The notes under the pieces were generated by a model. That model searched no databases. It saw only the letters and a program-made list of their open reading frames with translations, and was not told the DNA's origin. From Thauera phenylacetica B4P (GTDB lineage: Bacteria; Pseudomonadota; Gammaproteobacteria; Burkholderiales; Rhodocyclaceae): DNA of 64,000 nucleotides. Where the stretch lies: positions 1 through 64,000 of the forward strand of contig NZ_AMXF01000003.1 in the NCBI RefSeq assembly GCF_000310225.1, written 5' to 3'. Positions 45,335 through 53,944 of this stretch are shown here, piece by piece (position 1 is the stretch's first letter; the number at the start of each line of letters is the position of its first letter). A program made the position numbers and the translations under genes.

Positions 45335-47335
45335 ATGGAATACAGGCGAGAGATTGACGGGCTGAGAGCCCTTGCTGTGCTTCCTGTAATATTTTTTCAT
45401 GCCGGTTATGAGTCTTTTAGCGGTGGGTTTGTTGGTGTCGATGTCTTCTTCGTGATCAGTGGCTATCTGATCACGAAGATCATTCTTTCCGATCTCGAGC
45501 ATGGTCGGTTCTCCATCGTCGGGTTTTACGAGAGGCGTGCGAGGCGGATTCTTCCCGCGTTGTTTTTCGTGATGCTTGTCTGCCTTCCGTTTGCCTGGCG
45601 CTGGTTGTTGCCGGGAGATATGAAGGACTTTTCGCAAAGCCTCGTTGCGGTAGTTGCTTTTTCATCGAATTTGCTATTCTGGAAAGAAAGCGGCTACTTT
45701 GATGTCGCTGCCGAGCTCAAGCCTCTTCTGCACACATGGAGTTTGGCTGTCGAAGAGCAATATTATCTCTTCTTTCCTGTTTTCCTGATGCTTGCATGGA
45801 GAATCGGGAAAGGTCCGATTTTATTGATCATGGGGCTTCTTACCCTTGGCAGCCTGGTTTTGGCAGAGTGGGGCGTGCGATCCGATCCCGCTCTGGCGTT
45901 TTATCTTCTACCCACTCGCGGTTGGGAGCTGTTGGTTGGGGCCTTTGTCGCTTTTTACCTCAGCTCGAAGGCTGGTGTCGCCCCGCGGCGAGATGTTGCG
46001 GAAGCTGGCGGCTTGCTCGGTTTTCTGTTGCTCGTTTACAGCGTTTTCACGTTTGACGAAGCCACCCCTTTTCCAGGTCTCAGTGCGCTTGTACCAACGG
46101 CAGGCACTGCGCTCGTCATTCTTTGCTCATCGCCCGCCACCGCCGTTGGACGTTGGTTGGGGTCGGAGGTCGCTGTAGGTATTGGGCTGATCAGCTATAG
46201 CGCCTATTTGTGGCATCAACCTCTGTTTGCTTTTTTGCGGCACAGGAGTCTCACCGAGCCGAGCGGATCACTTTTTTTTGCAATGGCCTTGACGTCGTTG
46301 TTTCTTGCCTATCTTACATGGCGATTCGTCGAGACGCCTTTTCGAAACAAGGCAAAAACGAGTCGAAGTCTGATATTTGGAGGCGCCTCGGCCGGGTTGG
46401 CTTTTTTTGGCCTTGTCGGCGTGATTGGCCACGTTACAGATGGCTATTTCGGTCGAAACCCGGACGATGCCGCGTTGTTGATACAGAAGACGGCCCGGGA
46501 GACAGGGAGGAGCAAGGAATGCTGGGAAAAATTGCGGGAAAGCGGATCCCTCGAGGGCGCTTGTGTGCTGGGAGACGATTCGAAGCCCCTTACTTTTGCC
46601 CTGTTTGGGGATAGCCACGCCGCGACACTCGCTAACCAGATGGATCTACACGCGAGAAGAAGCGGGGTTTCGGGATACGATTTCACCTACATCGCCTGCT
46701 CTCCGATCCGACACGGCTCGGATGCAAAGAATGACGCGAATTCAAGGGTTTGTTCGGACTTGCGGCGTGATTTTTTCGATCGGCTCGAGAGAGGGGGATT
46801 GCCGAGAACAATAGTCGTTTTTGCTCGGTGGACATTAAGGGTCGAGCGATCGAGGTTCGATAACGGCGAAGGTGGAGTTGAGCTTGGAGAGGACGATCCC
46901 TGGATTGTTCCGGGCTATCTCGCAACCGGATACGTGGAGACACTGGGTGAAAGCATCAAGAGTTCGGTAATGGAAATGATCGCGGCAGGGCATCGGGTCG
47001 TGCTTGTCTATCCGGCGCCCGAGATGGGTTGGAGCGTTCCGCTGCAGTTGGTCCGTGCGGTGCAATACCGTGGCGTCTTGAACGATCATGACGCATCGGT
47101 GTCGCTGGATGTTTTCCGAGAACGGAACAAGAGAACCTACCGAATTCTCGACGAGATCGGTGAGCATGAAGGTTTGGTGAGGGTGAGACCGGCCGAATTT
47201 TTTTGCGATACGTACGTCAGAGAGCGTTGTGTAGGAAACGTTTCTGGCTTGCCGCTATATTACGACGACGACCATCTTTCGAATTTTGGTGCGGGATTTG
47301 TCGTCGGCGAGATCATGAAGCATGTCTTGCGATGA
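45335..47335 (+). CDS. SGNH-domain acyltransferase (OafA-like), low GC
   Basis: A 666-residue two-domain protein. Residues 1 to about 370 form the acyltransferase-3 membrane domain (REIDGLRALAVLPVIFFHAG, GVDVFFVISGYLITKIIL, HTWSLAVEEQYYLFFPVFLM). Residues about 400-666 form a periplasmic SGNH hydrolase-like domain with block I FALFGDSHAATLAN and block V YYDDDHLSN giving the Ser and Asp/His. In OafA-type enzymes the membrane domain passes an acetyl group across and the SGNH domain transfers it to the polymer. Base composition is clearly lower in GC (near or below 50 percent by eye) than both flanks, and a 120-base AT-rich leader precedes it; this indicates recent horizontal acquisition. It converges with the PLP decarboxylase gene, 17 bases away. 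Confidence 0.9.
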   Translation: MEYRREIDGLRALAVLPVIFFHAGYESFSGGFVGVDVFFVISGYLITKIILSDLEHGRFSIVGFYERRARRILPALFFVMLVCLPFAWRWLLPGDMKDFSQSLVAVVAFSSNLLFWKESGYFDVAAELKPLLHTWSLAVEEQYYLFFPVFLMLAWRIGKGPILLIMGLLTLGSLVLAEWGVRSDPALAFYLLPTRGWELLVGAFVAFYLSSKAGVAPRRDVAEAGGLLGFLLLVYSVFTFDEATPFPGLSALVPTAGTALVILCSSPATAVGRWLGSEVAVGIGLISYSAYLWHQPLFAFLRHRSLTEPSGSLFFAMALTSLFLAYLTWRFVETPFRNKAKTSRSLIFGGASAGLAFFGLVGVIGHVTDGYFGRNPDDAALLIQKTARETGRSKECWEKLRESGSLEGACVLGDDSKPLTFALFGDSHAATLANQMDLHARRSGVSGYDFTYIACSPIRHGSDAKNDANSRVCSDLRRDFFDRLERGGLPRTIVVFARWTLRVERSRFDNGEGGVELGEDDPWIVPGYLATGYVETLGESIKSSVMEMIAAGHRVVLVYPAPEMGWSVPLQLVRAVQYRGVLNDHDASVSLDVFRERNKRTYRILDEIGEHEGLVRVRPAEFFCDTYVRERCVGNVSGLPLYYDDDHLSNFGAGFVVGEIMKHVLR

Positions 47336-47352
47336 TGAACGCTCGGTGGCGC

Positions 47353-48594
47353 TCACACCAGCACCTCCACCACCCCCGGATGCCCCAGAAAGCGCTGCGG
47401 ACTCGCCGTCGCGCCGTAGGCGCCGGACTGGTAGATCGCCACCAGGTCGCCGGGCTCGGCGGCGGGCAGGCTCATGCGGTCGGCGAGCAGGTCGAGCGGG
47501 GTGCATAGCGGGCCGACGACCGAGACGGCCTCCGTCGTGGCGGCATCCATGCGGTTGGCGATCGCGGCGGGGTAGTTCTTGCGGATGACCTGGCCGAAGT
47601 TGCCGGAAGCGGACAGGTGGTGGTGCAGGCCGCCGTCGGTGACCAGGTAGGTGAGGCCGCGCGAGACCTTCTTGTCGAGCACGCGGGCGATGTAGAGGCC
47701 GGCTTCGCCGACGAAGTAGCGCCCGAGCTCGATGACGATCTCGGCCTGCGGCAGCGCGGTCTTCGCTTGTTCGACGATGTCGGCGAGGTTGGCGCCGATG
47801 GGCGCGAGGTCGAGCGGCTGTTCGCCGGGGAAGTAGGGGATGCCGAAGCCGCCGCCGAGGTTGAGGAAGCGGACCGGCGAGGGCGCGTGTTCCGCCAGGC
47901 GGCAGGCGAGCGCGAAGCTCTTCTGCTGGGCCTCGACGATGGATTCGGGCTTGAGGTTCTGCGAGCCGGCGAAGAGGTGGAAGCCCTCGAAGGCCAGCCC
48001 GGCGCGGCCGATCTCCGCGAGCAGCTCGGGCACCTGCTCGGCATCGACGCCGAACTGCTTGGGCCCGCCGCCCATCTTCATGCCCGAGGACTTGAGCTCA
48101 AAGTCGGGATTGACGCGTACCGCCACCCGCGCCGGCAGCCCGAGCGCCTGCTGTGCCGCGGCCAGGATCGGCACCTCGCGGAAGGATTCGACGTTGACCA
48201 GGATGCCGGCGGCCACCGCCTGGTGCAGCTCGGCCTCGGTCTTGCCGGGGCCGGCGAAGCTGATCTCCTGCGGATCGGCGCCGGCGTTGAGCGCGACCAG
48301 CAGCTCGCCCGCCGAGGCCACGTCGATGCCGTCGACCAGGCGCGCCATGTGGCACACCAGCGCCGGCATGGGGTTGGCCTTCATCGCGTAGTGCAGCTTG
48401 ACCGCGGCGGGCAGGGCCGCGCGCAGCTGTGCTACGCGCGCATCGAGCAGGCTACGGTCGTAGGCGTAGAAGGGGGTGTGGCCGACCCGCGCCGCGATGC
48501 GGCTGATCGGCTGGGCGTTGACCAGCAGCTCGCCGCCTGCGCTGCGGAACTGCGACATCGGGGTGTGGGTGGGGGCTTGGCGGGGTTCGGTCAT
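47353..48594 (-). CDS. PLP-dependent decarboxylase, exosortase-A-associated (fold type III)
   Basis: A 413-residue Orn/DAP/Arg decarboxylase-type enzyme matching TIGR03099. The PLP lysine is Lys72 in LHYAMKANPMPAL. The phosphate-binding Gly loop is NLGGGFGIPYFPGEQP, and the C-terminal GPLCTPLDLLADR holds the conserved Cys that in this fold acts in catalysis across the dimer. Most relatives decarboxylate ornithine, lysine or diaminopimelate; BtrK of butirosin synthesis decarboxylates glutamate while bound to a carrier protein. With the AMP-forming ligase and carrier protein of this locus, a carrier-linked amino acid is a plausible substrate. The start is not certain; ATG 48558 would shorten it by 12 residues. 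Confidence 0.88.
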   Translation of the reverse strand: MTEPRQAPTHTPMSQFRSAGGELLVNAQPISRIAARVGHTPFYAYDRSLLDARVAQLRAALPAAVKLHYAMKANPMPALVCHMARLVDGIDVASAGELLVALNAGADPQEISFAGPGKTEAELHQAVAAGILVNVESFREVPILAAAQQALGLPARVAVRVNPDFELKSSGMKMGGGPKQFGVDAEQVPELLAEIGRAGLAFEGFHLFAGSQNLKPESIVEAQQKSFALACRLAEHAPSPVRFLNLGGGFGIPYFPGEQPLDLAPIGANLADIVEQAKTALPQAEIVIELGRYFVGEAGLYIARVLDKKVSRGLTYLVTDGGLHHHLSASGNFGQVIRKNYPAAIANRMDAATTEAVSVVGPLCTPLDLLADRMSLPAAEPGDLVAIYQSGAYGATASPQRFLGHPGVVEVLV

Positions 48595-48732
48595 GGTGGA
48601 TTCGGGTGTTCGTGATCGAAGCGGAAGGGACGAGACGAGTTCAGGCCACTTGCCGGCGTGTGCGGCATCCCGCCGGCCGGCGCTGGGCGCAGGTCACCGT
48701 CTTGGGCGAGCCTGGGGCGGCACAAGGATGGA

Positions 48733-50541
48733 TCAGTCGATGCTGATTCCATCACAGTGCGCGCGCATCCAGAACTCCATCATCATCAGGATCCACAACA
48801 TCTCGCCGTAGTAGCCGGGGTGCGCGGGGAGGTGGACCGAGAGCAGCTCGTCGATGAAGCCCGGGCGCACGATGCCGCGCTGGCGGAAGCTGCCGAGCGC
48901 GTCGGCGGCGAGCGCCTTGAGGCCGGCGTGCTGGCAGGCCCACACGCCGAAGGGCAGGCCGAAGCCGTGCTTTTTCTTGGCGATGATCTCGTCGGGCAGG
49001 AAGCCGCGCAGCGCCTCCTTGAAGAACCAGCGCAGGGTCAGGCGCTTGAGCTTCCACTCCGGTGGCAGCGTGGTGGAGAAGTCGGTGAGCTCGTCCGACA
49101 GCAGCGGGAAGGCCACCTCGACACCGGCGAGGCCGGTGGTGCCGATGACCTTGGGCAGGTCGTTGTCGGCGAGGGTGTATTTCCAGTCGTAGTTGAGCAT
49201 CAGGTTGATGTGCGAGCGCGCGTTGGTCGCGTGCCACACCTCGCGCTGCTCGACGTTTGGGCGGCCGGTGTCGACGCGGGCGAGGAAGCCGGGCTCGAAC
49301 ACCGAGTCCATGCCAAGGCGCACCAGCATGTTGTACATGTGGATGCGGTCGGGCATGGGCACGCGCGCCTGCTCGACGTAGCTCTGTCCCTTGCGCGTGA
49401 CCGGGAGGCGGTCCATGCCGGGCAGTGCCAGCGCGGGCTCGAGCAGGCCGCGGCGCAGCGCGCCGGGCACGCTGTCGTACCAGCCGAACACGCGCTGCTT
49501 GGCGTAGCGGCTGTTGCCGCCGAAGAGCTCGTCGCCGCCGTCGCCGGCGAGAATGCGCTCGACGCCGTCCTCGCGTGCGCGCGTGGCGCAGATCCAGCCC
49601 GGCAGCGCCGAGGAGTTGCCGAAGGGCTGGTCGTAATGGGTGGCGACCTTGGGGATGCCGTCGACCAGGTCGGCGGGGGTGACGTAGTACTCGCGATGAT
49701 CGGCGCCGAAGCGCTTGGCGGCGAGGCGGGCGTACTCCATCTCGTCATAGCCGCTGGCGTCGAAGCCGATGGAGAAGGCGCGCGCCGGCTGGCCGAGCAC
49801 CTTGCACAGCATGCCGGTGACGGTCGAGCTGTCGGTGCCGCCGGAGAGGAAGCAGCCCACGCTGGCGCCCTCGGCCTCGCGGCGCACGCCGTCCTCGACG
49901 ATCTGCAGGAAGCGCGCCTTGGACGGCTCGAGATCGGGCGAGCCGTGCTCGTCGAACTGCGGGTTCCACCAGCGCCGGCATTCGGCCTGGCCGTCGCGCC
50001 ACTTCAGCAGGTGGCCGTGGGGCAGGCGCACGATGCCCTCGAAGATGGTCGTCGGCGCCGGGATCATGTGGAAGAAGAGGTACTCGAACACCGCCTGCGG
50101 GGCGACCCTGCGCTCGACGCCGGGGACGGTGTCGGCGCGGTCGGAGAAGTGCAGCCGGCCGTCGCGCGCGGCATAGCAGATCGGCCAGGTGCCGAAGCGG
50201 TCGGTGGCGAGCAGCGCCTCGCGCCCGTCGTCGGCCACCATCACCACGCAGAAGCGCCCGGCAGCCTGGTGCACCGCGTCGTCGCCGAAACGCGCGAAGG
50301 CCTGTGCCCAGGCAGCTGCCGCGCCCTGGGCGGTGTTGATCTGCTGCAGCGCCGCGTCGTGAAAGCGCGGGCGCCCAAGGACGATGCTGACGCGTCCGCC
50401 CTCCTGGAAGGAGCTCACCTCGGGCCGATACGCCAGCGCTCCGGCAGGAAACTGCAGACGGGCCATCTGTCCGGGCAGGGAGGCGGCGGCCTCCGACGAG
50501 CCGAGAACACCACAAAAACGTTCGCGCACGAGTCTCTCCAT
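48733..50541 (-). CDS. Second asparagine-synthase-like amidotransferase with degenerate glutaminase domain
   Basis: A 602-residue AsnB-like protein of the XrtA locus. The synthetase domain looks intact: PPi loop CFLSGGTDSSTVTGMLC and ILAGDGGDELFGGNSRYA. The glutaminase domain does not: Cys is residue 10 (MERLVRERFCGVLG), not residue 2, and the NGEIYN substrate motif is replaced by LGRPRFHD. So it probably cannot use glutamine unless an N-terminal peptide is removed, and may use ammonia or another amine, or act like beta-lactam synthetases. The start at 50541 is backed by GGAAGG at good spacing. It differs from the intact amidotransferase at 23988. The gap to the decarboxylase is 138 bases. 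The acceptor is unknown. Confidence 0.83.
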   Translation of the reverse strand: MERLVRERFCGVLGSSEAAASLPGQMARLQFPAGALAYRPEVSSFQEGGRVSIVLGRPRFHDAALQQINTAQGAAAAWAQAFARFGDDAVHQAAGRFCVVMVADDGREALLATDRFGTWPICYAARDGRLHFSDRADTVPGVERRVAPQAVFEYLFFHMIPAPTTIFEGIVRLPHGHLLKWRDGQAECRRWWNPQFDEHGSPDLEPSKARFLQIVEDGVRREAEGASVGCFLSGGTDSSTVTGMLCKVLGQPARAFSIGFDASGYDEMEYARLAAKRFGADHREYYVTPADLVDGIPKVATHYDQPFGNSSALPGWICATRAREDGVERILAGDGGDELFGGNSRYAKQRVFGWYDSVPGALRRGLLEPALALPGMDRLPVTRKGQSYVEQARVPMPDRIHMYNMLVRLGMDSVFEPGFLARVDTGRPNVEQREVWHATNARSHINLMLNYDWKYTLADNDLPKVIGTTGLAGVEVAFPLLSDELTDFSTTLPPEWKLKRLTLRWFFKEALRGFLPDEIIAKKKHGFGLPFGVWACQHAGLKALAADALGSFRQRGIVRPGFIDELLSVHLPAHPGYYGEMLWILMMMEFWMRAHCDGISID

Positions 50542-50683
50542 CGGCTGCCTTCCGGCGCCGCATTGCATTGAACCGCCCGGATGATGCCCCATGCTGCGTG
50601 GAATGTCAGTGAACTGTGGCGCAGTGCCGAGTCTCCGGGCGTGATCATGTCCCGCCGCTGGCGACTCCCGCAGGAGTGCGTCC

Positions 50684-50751
50684 GTGGGAGCGGGCTCGCC
50701 CGCGAAAACTCCGTGCCCGATCGCCGCATTCGCGGGCAAGCTCGCTCCCAC
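50684..50751. repeat. Inverted pair of REP units
   Basis: GTGGGAGCGGGCTCGCCCGC followed by GAA at 50684-50706 and its inverted partner TTCGCGGGCAAGCTCGCTCC followed by CAC at 50729-50751 flank a 22-base spacer. The unit nearly equals the common Pseudomonas REP sequence, and head-to-head pairing is the form recognised by RAYT transposases. It lies between the amidotransferase and the beta-helix gene and can form a long hairpin, which may also end transcription. The rest of the 236-base gap holds nothing recognisable. Confidence 0.8.
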
Positions 50752-50777
50752 GATGTCGTCTGCGGCGAGGTTGCCGT

Positions 50778-51962
50778 TCAGTAGCCTAGCTGCACGGCGC
50801 CGGGCAGCCAGCTGTCGGGCGGGGTGATCGGTCGGGTGCCGATCGGCAGCGCGAACTCGCCCTCGGGCTGCAAAGAAACACCGCGCGCGCTGCCCGCGGG
50901 CGAGGTGAATCGGCGCAGCAGGCTGGCGCCGAGCGGGCGGAAGTCGAGGGTCTCGGGGTCCTCCAGCCCTCCCGGCGGGAGGGGCAGGTTGCCGCGGAAT
51001 TCCCCGGTGTTGGCCAGCGTCAGGCTGCCCAGGCCGACGCTGAGGTTGTTGATGCCGACGATCCCGGTGCCCTCGGGAAGGCGGTCGGGCCAGGTGCGCA
51101 GGAACAGGGTGCCGGTGTGGCGATCGCTGAGCAGGGTGTTGTGGGCGAGGTAGAGCGCGCTCTCGGGCCAGGCGTTGCCCTCGGCACCATAGGCGACCAT
51201 CACCGGGTTCTGCGTGGCGGCGGATTGGCCGACGATGTTGCCCACGACGAAGGCGAGCCCGCCGTTGGGCAGCTCGAGCTCGTACGAGGCTTCGCCTTGC
51301 GGCCCGTCATAGAGCAGGTTGTAGCGGATGTCGTTGTAGCTTGCGCGCGACTTGAGCAGGTGGCCGCGGTAGCCCTGATGGAAGCGGCTGCCGCTGATCT
51401 CGAAGCGGGCGATGCGGCCGACGTAGAGCAGGTGGGGCAGCGACTCCTCTTGCTTCGGAGCTTGCGCGAAGAGGCTGTCGCGCACGAAGAGCTCGGACTC
51501 GGCGAAATTTGCGGTGAGGATGCCGGCCTGGTTGTCGATGAAGACGCTGTTGCGAACCTCGAGCCGGCCACGCTCGAAGCGGATCCCCGCGCCGTTGTAA
51601 TCTGCGGCCCGGGCGCCGCGGAACTCGATGTTGTCGATGAGGAAGTTGCCGTCGGCGATCACCCAGATCGCCTTGCCCTGCTCGATCCTGCCGTCGGCAA
51701 TCAGCACCGGGCGGTCGCCGACACCGCGGATCGTGAGTTGCTTCTGGCGCCAGGTGGCGACGTCGCCGCGGTATTCGCCGGGGAGGATCTCGACGATGTC
51801 GCCGTCGCGTGCCGCTTTCGCTGCGTCGGCGATGCGGGCGTACTCCTGTCCCGAGCCGACCCGCAGAACATCCGCACCAGCCGGTTGCGCCAGGAGTGCG
51901 GTGAGCATCAGGCCGAGTCGCGCTGCATGTTTGCGCAAACGGTCCCGTCGGTCGATCAACAT
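50778..51962 (-). CDS. Exported right-handed beta-helix protein
   Basis: A 394-residue secreted protein with signal peptide (AARLGLMLTALLAQPAGA, cleavage before DVLRVGSG). The mature chain consists of short repeats forming a parallel beta-helix, with AKAARDGDIVEILPGEYRGD marking the first turns and NFLIDNIEFRGARAADYNGA, LEVRNSVFIDNQAGILTANF, ARFEISGSRFHQGYRGHLLK further on. This fold is used by polysaccharide lyases and mannuronan epimerases (AlgG/AlgE-like). No exact catalytic motif is recognised. It may modify or bind the EPS outside the inner membrane. The start at 51962 is preceded by GAGGCAAG; an open frame to 52115 runs through the neighbouring gene. It lies 14 bases after the SGNH acyltransferase on the same strand. 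Confidence 0.82.
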   Translation of the reverse strand: MLIDRRDRLRKHAARLGLMLTALLAQPAGADVLRVGSGQEYARIADAAKAARDGDIVEILPGEYRGDVATWRQKQLTIRGVGDRPVLIADGRIEQGKAIWVIADGNFLIDNIEFRGARAADYNGAGIRFERGRLEVRNSVFIDNQAGILTANFAESELFVRDSLFAQAPKQEESLPHLLYVGRIARFEISGSRFHQGYRGHLLKSRASYNDIRYNLLYDGPQGEASYELELPNGGLAFVVGNIVGQSAATQNPVMVAYGAEGNAWPESALYLAHNTLLSDRHTGTLFLRTWPDRLPEGTGIVGINNLSVGLGSLTLANTGEFRGNLPLPPGGLEDPETLDFRPLGASLLRRFTSPAGSARGVSLQPEGEFALPIGTRPITPPDSWLPGAVQLGY

Positions 51963-51976
51963 TTTGCTTGCCTCAT

Positions 51977-53944
51977 TCAGCGCGCGAGACGTTCGACTTG
52001 ATCGAACAGCGCCAGCCGTGTCCCCAGCAGTGCGGAGCCTGGATCGGATAGATGGGCGCTGTCCCGATACAGAGGGGTTCCTTCCAGCGTCGTCCGGCAC
52101 TTCGTGCCGTCGCAAAGCAAAGCGTCGAATCGGATCACGCTCACATTCCCTTCGTTTTCGATGCGATTCAGGAAGGCGAGGACCCGTGATCGCCTCTCCC
52201 GGTAATCCTTCTCGTCAATGATGCAGTCTTGTGGAGCGCCGAGAATCAGCTTCTCCTCCTGCAGACGTTCCAGGCAAGCGCCGACGTTGAAACCGGACGA
52301 TGGCGGCGGGGCAATGATGATGACCTTGAGCCCGAGCGTCCGAATCTGCGCGATCGTTCCTGCAAGATGCTTCAGCGCGAGGTCCGGGTCCGGGTGCGTT
52401 TGTACGTAAAGGGAGTCGGACTTGACCAACACGTCGAAAAGCTCCCCGTCCAGATAGCCCCGGAATGGGCTGGACAGAACCACCGTCCGGATCGTCGAGG
52501 CGGTCTTCAGGTACTCGAGGACCGCATCGTTGAAGTCGATACAGGTACGTGCCCATGCAGCATCGTAGCCTTTGCGCGAGTTCCGCTCCACAGGGGCGAT
52601 GCCCGCAAGCGGGCCGCATGCGCTTCTCGTCACCTGCAGCAGACTGGCTTGCGCTCCCGAGCGCAGGGCGGCGATGACATGCATCGCGAACGAGTCTCCC
52701 CATACCAGGACCTCGGGATCTGTCGAGGTCATGCATGCCGGGCGCACCTGGAAGTGGCTTAGCTCGCAACCGGGGGCGAGCCCGAACTGCGTCTCACGGA
52801 AGGTGCCGGAAGGTACCTCGGAGGCGAAGGCCCGCACAAGCCCCAACGGAAGGATCGCCAGCGCGAGCGAAACGATCGCGACCTGGCGCAAGTGCGACCA
52901 TGAGAAGGCGATCCTGGCCCTTCGCATGGGCTCCTCGACGAGTCTGTGCAGCAGCCACGCGATTGGAAAGGAGGCTGCCATTGCTGCCAGTCCCAGTTCC
53001 AGGGGAAGTTCTCCCGCCGTTTCGCCGACCCATGCGTTGTTCATGAAGGCGAAGATTGGCCAATGAACGAGATAGAGCGAGTAGGAGAGGTCTCCGATAC
53101 GAGCGAGACTCCGTAACGGCTTCGACGTGTTGCGCGCCAATCGACCATCGAGGATGACGACAACGGTAGCGATGCAGATCAGTAGAGCGGGGAGTCCAGG
53201 ATGTCTGCCGCCGACCGCGACGAAGGGCAGCGAGATCAGGAGCACGAGGCTTGGCCAGAACAGGCGCCCGGCGACAGTCCGCACCTGCGGTTGTGCGATC
53301 AGGAAGGCGCCGAGGGAGCCGATGGCGAGTTCCCACGCCCGGGTCGGCAGCAGGTAGAAGGTCGCGATGGGCTTCCACTGGATCAGCGCCAAGCACAGGC
53401 CGAGGCTGGCGATTGCGATCAGGATGGTTGCCCGCAGCCAAAGGTGTCGCGGGATCAGGACGAGCGTTGCCGGCAGCAGGAAGTAATACTGTTCCTCCAG
53501 TGAGAGCGACCAGACGTGCAGGAGGGGCTTGAGTTCCGCCGCGCCCTCGAAGTAACCGCTCTGCTGCCAAAGCACGATGTTCGCGCTGAAACTCAGGGCG
53601 CCAGCGACTTGCGCCGTGAGGTCGCGCAACTCGCTGGTGCCCAAAATGAATGGCGCGCAGAGAATCGTGATCAGGAAGGTTACGTACGCCGCCGGCAGCA
53701 GTCTTTTCGCGCGCCGGAAATAGAAGTCGCGAAAGGTGAATGTGCCCTGCTCGATGCCGGCCTTGACCAGTCCCGTGATCAGGAAGCCCGAGATCACGAA
53801 GAAGATATCGACGCCGAGGAAGCCCGACGCTGGCGCCCCTAGCCGTGCGTGATAGACGACCACGAGGAGAACCGCCAAGCCCCGCAGGGCCTGGATATCC
53901 GCACGGTTCTTGTCTTGACCGGCAACGCAGGCGGATGCGCTCAC
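51977..53944 (-). CDS. SGNH-domain acyltransferase (OafA-like), GTG start
   Basis: A 655-residue two-domain acyltransferase. The membrane domain begins RADIQALRGLAVLLVVVYHA with the conserved Arg/His, then GVDIFFVISGFLITGLVK and HVWSLSLEEQYYFLLPATLV. The C-terminal SGNH-like domain has LVWGDSFAMHV in block I, with Phe replacing the His of GDSH, and DSAHLSDPGSALLG in block V, so the main Ser and His are present. It probably O-acetylates the polymer. The GTG at 53944 overlaps the ligase stop (GTGA). GC is close to that of the core, unlike the SGNH acyltransferase at 45335, so it may be an older member of the locus. Confidence 0.9.
   Translation of the reverse strand: MSASACVAGQDKNRADIQALRGLAVLLVVVYHARLGAPASGFLGVDIFFVISGFLITGLVKAGIEQGTFTFRDFYFRRAKRLLPAAYVTFLITILCAPFILGTSELRDLTAQVAGALSFSANIVLWQQSGYFEGAAELKPLLHVWSLSLEEQYYFLLPATLVLIPRHLWLRATILIAIASLGLCLALIQWKPIATFYLLPTRAWELAIGSLGAFLIAQPQVRTVAGRLFWPSLVLLISLPFVAVGGRHPGLPALLICIATVVVILDGRLARNTSKPLRSLARIGDLSYSLYLVHWPIFAFMNNAWVGETAGELPLELGLAAMAASFPIAWLLHRLVEEPMRRARIAFSWSHLRQVAIVSLALAILPLGLVRAFASEVPSGTFRETQFGLAPGCELSHFQVRPACMTSTDPEVLVWGDSFAMHVIAALRSGAQASLLQVTRSACGPLAGIAPVERNSRKGYDAAWARTCIDFNDAVLEYLKTASTIRTVVLSSPFRGYLDGELFDVLVKSDSLYVQTHPDPDLALKHLAGTIAQIRTLGLKVIIIAPPPSSGFNVGACLERLQEEKLILGAPQDCIIDEKDYRERRSRVLAFLNRIENEGNVSVIRFDALLCDGTKCRTTLEGTPLYRDSAHLSDPGSALLGTRLALFDQVERLAR

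Noticed and set aside
48658-50571. Plus-strand open frame of 637 codons opposite the second amidotransferase
   Set aside because: Low complexity with no motifs; the minus-strand protein has a clear synthetase domain.
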